Translations under genes and position numbers: made by a program
Part shown: positions 58,401-64,000 of the stretch, in pieces
Numbering within the stretch: position 1 is the stretch's first letter
Layout of the letters: each line of letters starts with the position of its first letter
DNA from: Sabellastarte sp. h YS-2021
Lineage: Eukaryota; Annelida; Polychaeta; Sabellida; Sabellidae
Length of the DNA stretch: 64,000 nucleotides
Direction of reading: 5' to 3'
NCBI GenBank assembly: GCA_964017235.1
Contig: OZ024935.1
Location: 1,178,001 to 1,242,000, forward strand
Notes under the pieces: generated by a model
What the model was told of the DNA's origin: nothing
Seen by the model: the letters and a program-made list of their open reading frames with translations, nothing else
Database searches by the model: none

Positions 58401-59159
58401 AAATTCTCAAACTGTTTTTTTTTCTATCTTCAAAATTTGTACAGACTTGGCTGTACATATATAAAAAAATCACGAACAAACCTGGGTGCAAATCTTTAGT
58501 TTGAACAAATAGTGTGTTGATGACACTTTCTCTTTACACTCTCTAACCTGACAACTGCAGTCATAAGTCAAACTTAAACCAGCGGTTTGAACCTCTAAGC
58601 AACCCTGGATAATAATGTGGTTTACTTAGTGGAGACTTTAGTGAAGACTAAATTGTCAATGACTTATTAAAAGTAAATCACATGCCAATTTGATTAGATC
58701 AGTTTGATAGTACATCTCATTTAATAGATTTATACTTGCCACAATACAGATCTGAACTTGTGTCCTGAAGTAACTTATGTGTGTTAAAGTACCTTAGCTG
58801 TAAATAAATATCAAAAATATAGTCTTCCAAAAACCTCAGACTTATTCATTGTGTGACAATCTCTACTTTCACACACTTACTTTGAGAGAGATCAAAGGAT
58901 TTTCTCAGCGCAAGAAAGTAGTTCCCATGTACTACTTTGATAATTTAGATGTTGTTTTTGTATTTTCGTGAAGACTTCTGTGGCTTTGTAATTCTTAAGT
59001 TCAATCTATTTTTCAAGTTGTATCCACCTTATTCCTTTTTCACACTTTACCAGGTTATAGTCTGTGGCCAGTTTGAAACAAAAGTGCCACACTTCATTGA
59101 TTGCCGACAGATCTTGTGTTATTCTGTACACCTATCTAAGTAAATACAAATACAAAAAT

Positions 59160-59400
59160 AAACTCAGCTAGGAATACAGAGGATCTGTATTCAGTCCCAG
59201 ATAGAAGCAGATACATAATAGCTGTGGTAACCACTTTATATGGCAAACCTGTATCATCGGGTGTAGTCGCCAGTGGCAGGCTAAATACATTAATAATGGT
59301 CATCTCAGAGATTCTATCCTTTAGTTTATGGAATGTCAGTCAGAAAAAAGCTGTACTTGTGTAGCTTGGGTTTGTCAAGTAGCCCTTTCAGTCCTGCAGT
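59160..59400 (+). mobile_element. SINE family C, plus-strand copy 2
   Basis: CTCAGCTAGGAATACAGAGG, TATTCAGTCCC (B-box remnant), ACCACTTTATATGG, ATCATCGGGTGTAGTCGCC, CAGTGGCAGG and GAGATTCTATCCTTTAG occur in the same order as in copy 1, about 1 kb upstream. Confidence 0.68.
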
Positions 59401-59404
59401 ATAG

Positions 59405-60055
59405 AAGATATTGCCCTGAGCATAAATATACAATACAATAGAGAATTTTATTTAAGTGGAGTTGGAGTAGGGTGGTGTTCTATTCATTCCCAAAAGTCTT
59501 TCCTGGAGTCAGTAGTTTATCTCTGTGCATTATTGATGATACACCAGTGTCCTATCCATATTCAGGACCAAATCAGTGACATGTGAACAATACCTGACAA
59601 ACTGCCCTCATTCAGAATCTGCCATAAAACAATGAACCCAGCTCCCTTTGAAAAAAATGTACAGTCCCTTGGTAAAAATCTGCATGCTGACAGGACATGC
59701 GAGCTGGCTAATGTAGTGCAGGTTGGGGACCATTTTGAGGTTCACTGGCACACAATGTGGGGACTAGGGTAATAAGTGTGTTATGGTGGCTGTGGGTTTT
59801 AGATATGTCATGGCTACTATAGTTAGAGGAGAGATTTATTAGGTATCAGCTTAAAAATCACATTGTTACATGCACCATTTTAGGTTAGTTTCCGAGGGGA
59901 TGATATAACAATACTACAATATTAAAACCTGTTATGTTACTATTTTTTGTAAACAAAGGAAAGTTACATTACATTATATTACCACAGTTATAATGTCTAT
60001 AAAACTACATTTAAAAAAAAAACGTCAAAATGTTTAGCAATTGTATGATGTCCTT
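59405..60055. other. Gene-less stretch
   Basis: No recognised coding family or repeat. Confidence 0.45.
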
Positions 60056-60059
60056 TATA

Positions 60060-60910
60060 GATATGTTTTTAATTTCATTTAAAAGTCCAGAATGGCGCTA
60101 CAATTTTTATTTTTAGCAAGTAAGCTGTTCCATATCCATAGTGCAGCAAAACTGAAAGCAAGGTCACCATAAGTTTTAATTTTGGTTCTTAGAACTCCAA
60201 GCAGCCTGTGGGAACCTGAACAAAGGGACCTAGTTGGAATGTTTTCAGTCAACAGGGATGAAATTGAAGTTTGAAGTTTGGTGGATGGCTTTGAAACATG
60301 GAAGGAGAAGTGAATCACTTTAATCAAATTTCTGATGTCACAGTCTAGCTTAGCTACAGTGTTTTGAATACACTGGAATTTTTGTAAATGAGAGCTGCCG
60401 GTAATCTAACGGTAAAGAGCATTTCCATAGTCAAACTAAGGTACCACTAGTGCTTGGACAAGTATTTGAGGTGTCTCCTGTCTGATTAAAGGTCAAATTT
60501 TGTGAAGAAAAATATTTGCCGATATGCACATTTGTATATTTGCAGGACTGGGTGTATTAATATGAGGGTAAATCCAAATGCCAAACTTTGTTTTGCAAGA
60601 GGAGCAAGTCATTATAGTATGGACACATACTCTCGTTGAATTATGAACAACTTTCAACCATTCAGACTGGGATCCAACAAGTAGAAATTCAGTGTTGTTA
60701 TCATAATTAAGTTTCAGTTTATTATTGTTAAATATCCATCTTGATACATCACTCCACTGTATCAAAGACTTCAAGTTGCAGTTCCACATTGCCGGTGTGG
60801 CAGATTTGTATAAGTGATGGTCATCAGCAAAGAGATAAAACAGTAGCCAAGAGAATCGGATGATATCACTAATAGATCTGGTTGAGAGTACAACCATGCG
60901 TCAAGCACTA
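60060..60910 (-). mobile_element. LINE (CR1/Rex-like) RT and C-terminal remnant
   Basis: Minus strand: LFYLFADDHHLYKSATPAMW (active site FADD, near 60830), DVSRWIFNNNKLKLNYDNN and FLLVGSQSEWLKV, a decayed part with LVQALVVP and DYGNALY (near 60430-60460), then SLCSGSHRLLGVLRTKIKTY and GDLAFSFAALWIWNSLLAKN (60079-60327). Cut at both ends, with frameshifts. Distinct from the other CR1 copies in its C-terminal block. Confidence 0.86.
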
Positions 60911-60914
60911 ATCC

Positions 60915-62035
60915 TTGAGTCATGTGGCATTACAAGACACACCTGACTAATTATGCAATGGCAATGCTCACTTTGATTTGATTACCAAAATTATACTCCG
61001 GCTCTTTTTGACTGAGAAAATAAGTGGTACCAGCAATAATATCGTCCTTGGGATTGCAATACCGGAATGGCCAGGAGGCTGTCAGGTGGGGTATTAGCTG
61101 ATGATGTGACACACACACAGAATTAAATCATACCTTTCAAAATGTGGGAATATCAAGTCACCTCATGAGAAAACTGATAAAAAGAACAAAGAATATAAGA
61201 TTTTGAACGTAGAAATATTTGGCCAAAACTTTTGTTAGCAAGTAAAACTTACATTTTGGCTGTTTTAAAGCATCTTACCTTTTTCAGATATTGTGACCAT
61301 AGCCTCTGCTGTTTGCACAGTAAAAGAGAAATGAATATTGCGTCTCAACAATTATGAGAAAAGTTTATAAAGTCTTAGTTCATTTACACAGTAATTTTGA
61401 ATTTTGTTTTGAATAATAAACAACGAGTAGAGTGACCCTGGCCCTAAATCATTTATTTAAGAGCTCTTTTATCTCTCAGACTTAAGATCATCTGGGTACA
61501 CACCAGGCATGATGAACGAAATCTAAGGAAAAAAACTTTTAGCTCTAACTAAAAACTCATAAATATAAAAATAAGACAACTTGTCCACCAAATAAGTAGA
61601 CATATTTGAAAAATATCAATAGAAATGAATGGATAGTTTTGTCATTATGGAAATTATAGAATGTCAAGTTATGGAAATATGTTTATTTATCAAACAAGTA
61701 GGCGGCTTTATTTACATGGGTGGTTACTTGAACTAATTGGCTAGCAGTGGTGTTTTTTCCTGTGTATCTTTTTACACACAGCTTAGTACAGCCAGCCAAA
61801 AAAGTGCCATTCTTTAAAAAATATGTGTTTTTAGAGACTTTTCCTGACATAGTGCTGCAATGTTGCGAACAATGTAATTTTAGGTGTTGTTGCATAATTT
61901 GGCACTAGTATTTAAAATAACCAAAAATAAACTAGCATAAATACGCAGAGTAACAAGAGCCTTTTTGTTATTCTTAATACTGGAGAAAATTGACAGCAGT
62001 AAAGGATTCCTAAAGCATGCCCACCTTAGTCTTAC
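60915..62035. other. Gene-less stretch
   Basis: No recognised coding family or repeat. Confidence 0.45.
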
Positions 62036-62039
62036 TCAG

Positions 62040-62190
62040 CCCCTGTCATTCTCTGTGGTGCTTGGCTTTTTTTTCTGTCCCTTGATACTGAAATTGGTTG
62101 ACTGCTTTGGTTTTTCCTGCGCCTTCGAGTCCCCTTTGAATAGGGGAGATTAAGCGTTATAAAAGTCCAATTAGAATTATATCTCTAGAA
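62040..62190 (+). mobile_element. CR1 3' UTR fragment
   Basis: CTCTGTGGTGCTTGGC, CCTTGATACTGAAATTGGTT, TGCGCCTTCGAGTCCCC and GGGGAGATTAAGCGTTATAA, ending AAAAGTCCAATTAGAATTA. Nearly the same as 36620-36772. Confidence 0.82.
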
Positions 62191-62199
62191 ATCTGTCCC

Positions 62200-63480
62200 C
62201 CAACAGAGCAGAGTAGCAAAATATAACCCAGCTTGGGGTTTACCTGATAGCAGTTTTTGTAGTTGAAATTATCTTGGGTGGCTTTGATTATAGCTTCAAA
62301 AGCAAGGTAACAATAAACATTTTATTATCTCCCAGACACCATAGTTGTCCAATTTATCTGAAAATATAAGATGAATAATATGATTTTTATTGCTGGCTTC
62401 TCCTTATAATGGATTCATATCAAAGGCGTTTATTCTGGTGGGGGGGGGGGGGGATTTCCAGGTAAATGTGGACAAATTTGGATAAACAAAAAGACATCAA
62501 ACTAGCTTATCTAAAAAGTGTGATTGAGGTTCTGCAGACAAAAAATATCTTCAAAACCGTCTCTACCAACTATATAAGCATTTTTAATAATTGTAGCTAT
62601 AATATCTTCATCGATATGTGTTCACATCGTTTCTAACCATGTAACCATATCAGCCACTGATGACAAATGATACTTGGGACTTTTCACAGACCCAACTGCT
62701 CATATTTTGCCAAGAATCACATCCCTTGCCTTTAGTCTGATGACAGGGTCTTGATTGCACTATTACAGCCAATCAATTCAAGCCCGACCTATTTGCAACA
62801 CTGTTCTTGGTAATATTACAGCTATTTTCTCAATCATCCTACTTTTCTCAACTTTGCAAAATCATTAGATCCATACCACTGATCAGATTCTTTACAAAAG
62901 AGTAAATGTTTAATTGAAGATATAACTTAATTTTCGGGTCAATTTCAGAGATCTAGGCTTGCCCCTATTCAGGTATATGGGGAAGATGGTTTATTTTATG
63001 TTTTAGTACAGACTAAATAAACAAAGATTGTAATATTTGGTAAGATCTATTAACTCCACATAAACTACTTGATCCACTTTATGCTGTATATGGTACAAAG
63101 ATTAATTCATGATTGAGTGAGTTGAGTGACATACATCATTAAATGGTGTAGTATCTCCTAAATAATGGCTTTGAAAGTGATGACATACTTACTGGGCTGG
63201 GTATTTGCTTTACTCTAACTGATCTAAATATGATTGAAAAATGTTTTTTTGGGATTTGAACAAACCGTATAGATTAAGTAAAATAATCTGACTGCATGTC
63301 AGATTTAACCCATTTTATTAAAGGATAAAAAACAATATTTTGGTAGGTTTACCGAGATCTGATTCGCTGCCTTTTACTTAGTAGACCAAAATTGGAACGG
63401 TGTGAGTAGCAGATTAACCTACCATTATTCTATTTAAAAATACAAATTCAATTGAAACAACGAAATTGCCCATGACAGTG
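62200..63480. other. Gene-less stretch
   Basis: A run of about 15 G lies near 62440-62453. No recognised coding family. Confidence 0.45.
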
Positions 63481-63485
63481 GGGAC

Positions 63486-63549
63486 GACAAGCATATATTT
63501 ACCAGGCAGGACAAGCATATATTTACCAGGCAGGACAAGCATATATTTT
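63486..63549. repeat. 24-bp tandem repeat, 2.6 units
   Basis: GACAAGCATATATTTACCAG with GCAG repeats at 63486-63509 and 63510-63533 exactly, then a partial unit to about 63548. Confidence 0.92.
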
Positions 63550-63704
63550 GTTTATTCGCCAGTTAAACAGCTCATACAGTATGACCAACACTAACTATGA
63601 AAATGTTAAGGAATATGTTATTCAACAAGAGCACCTTGAGAGTGCATATTTCTGTCAAGGCCAAATGCCTTCAATATTTCAATAGAGTGAAATGATAAGA
63701 ACAA

Positions 63705-63880
63705 CCCTTTAAAAATTCTAGATCCAGACAGTGATCCGGATCACCATCAAAACTGAAACATCTGTTCCTTGTTCCATTATCAACACTTTCGGAAAGTGTC
63801 GTCAAAATCTGTCCATAACATTGTTAGCTTATTTTCAAATAGACAGACAAACCCACAGAAAAACACACCTCCAAAAATAG
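63705..63880 (-). repeat. Minus-strand copy of the 20.5-kb repeat family
   Basis: Reverse complement gives TTATGGACAGATTTTGACGA, then GGAACAAGGAACAGATG-type sequence and GGTGATCCGGATCACTGTCT with GGATCTAGAA, in the order of one 130-bp unit of the array at 20512-21045. Confidence 0.75.
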
Positions 63881-64000
63881 CCTTACTGACAGAGGGGATC
63901 AAATAATAAACTATTGGAATTAATGGGAAGTTTACCAGAGTAGTTTGAACTCAATCTCTATCGATTTGTCTTCTCATTAATATATGCCCCCCCAAAAGGG

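Noticed and set aside
1..64000. CRISPR array, bacterial operons or phage-defence system
   Set aside because: No spaced direct repeats, no ribosome-binding sites and no dense coding; everything points to an animal genome.

Overview
This window is AT-rich, intron/intergenic-style DNA from a multicellular animal. It has no operons, no closely packed open frames and no bacterial signals, and is dominated by degraded transposable elements. The mixture is typical of marine invertebrates: several CR1-like LINEs, an L1/Tx1-type LINE, a Penelope-like element with a GIY-YIG endonuclease, a tyrosine-recombinase (DIRS/Ngaro-type) retrotransposon, tRNA- and 5S-derived SINEs, and foldback MITEs. A lophotrochozoan such as a mollusc is my best guess, but nothing here proves the taxon.

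Layout. 1-1009: intact minus-strand LINE reverse-transcriptase frame cut by the window edge, abutting a hAT-like non-autonomous element (1010-1316). 1.3-8.3 kb: mostly featureless. 8.3-9.8 kb: two minus-strand CR1 remnants. 10.5-12.4 kb: a diverged tandem duplication, a SINE and a palindromic MITE. 12.56-16.93 kb: the largest element, a minus-strand DIRS/Ngaro-type retrotransposon (gag, RT, RNase H, tyrosine recombinase) broken by frameshifts that often fall in homopolymers. 17.5-28.1 kb: SINEs, a 130-bp tandem repeat, nested palindromes, a 5S-derived element, a CpG cluster and a perfect-looking foldback. 28.4-31.15 kb: a nearly full Penelope-like element, followed at its 3' side by a CR1 fragment. 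33.7-39.6 kb: SINE copies with clean target-site duplications, MITEs and minisatellites. 41.57-43.50 kb: an L1/Tx1 LINE with a 5' inversion (twin priming). 44.4-46.5 kb: two CR1 remnants. 51.5-55 kb: a long CR1 with endonuclease and RT parts. 58-64 kb: SINE copies, another LINE RT remnant, CR1 3' tails and short tandem repeats.

Host genes. Two stretches look like real host exons. One is a first coding exon on the plus strand (41026-41164) that encodes a signal peptide and ends in a GTAGGC donor. The other is an internal exon on the minus strand (40063-40189) with canonical splice sites, encoding a charged helical segment. Both are short and inferred from sequence alone. The rest of those genes was not found with confidence, so introns may hold many of the elements listed.

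The elements work as parasites and hosts of each other. LINEs supply the reverse transcriptase, and the SINE families carry internal pol III promoters plus 3' tails (motif GACGTTAAAACCC) that a LINE enzyme would recognise. Their target-site duplications confirm target-primed insertion.
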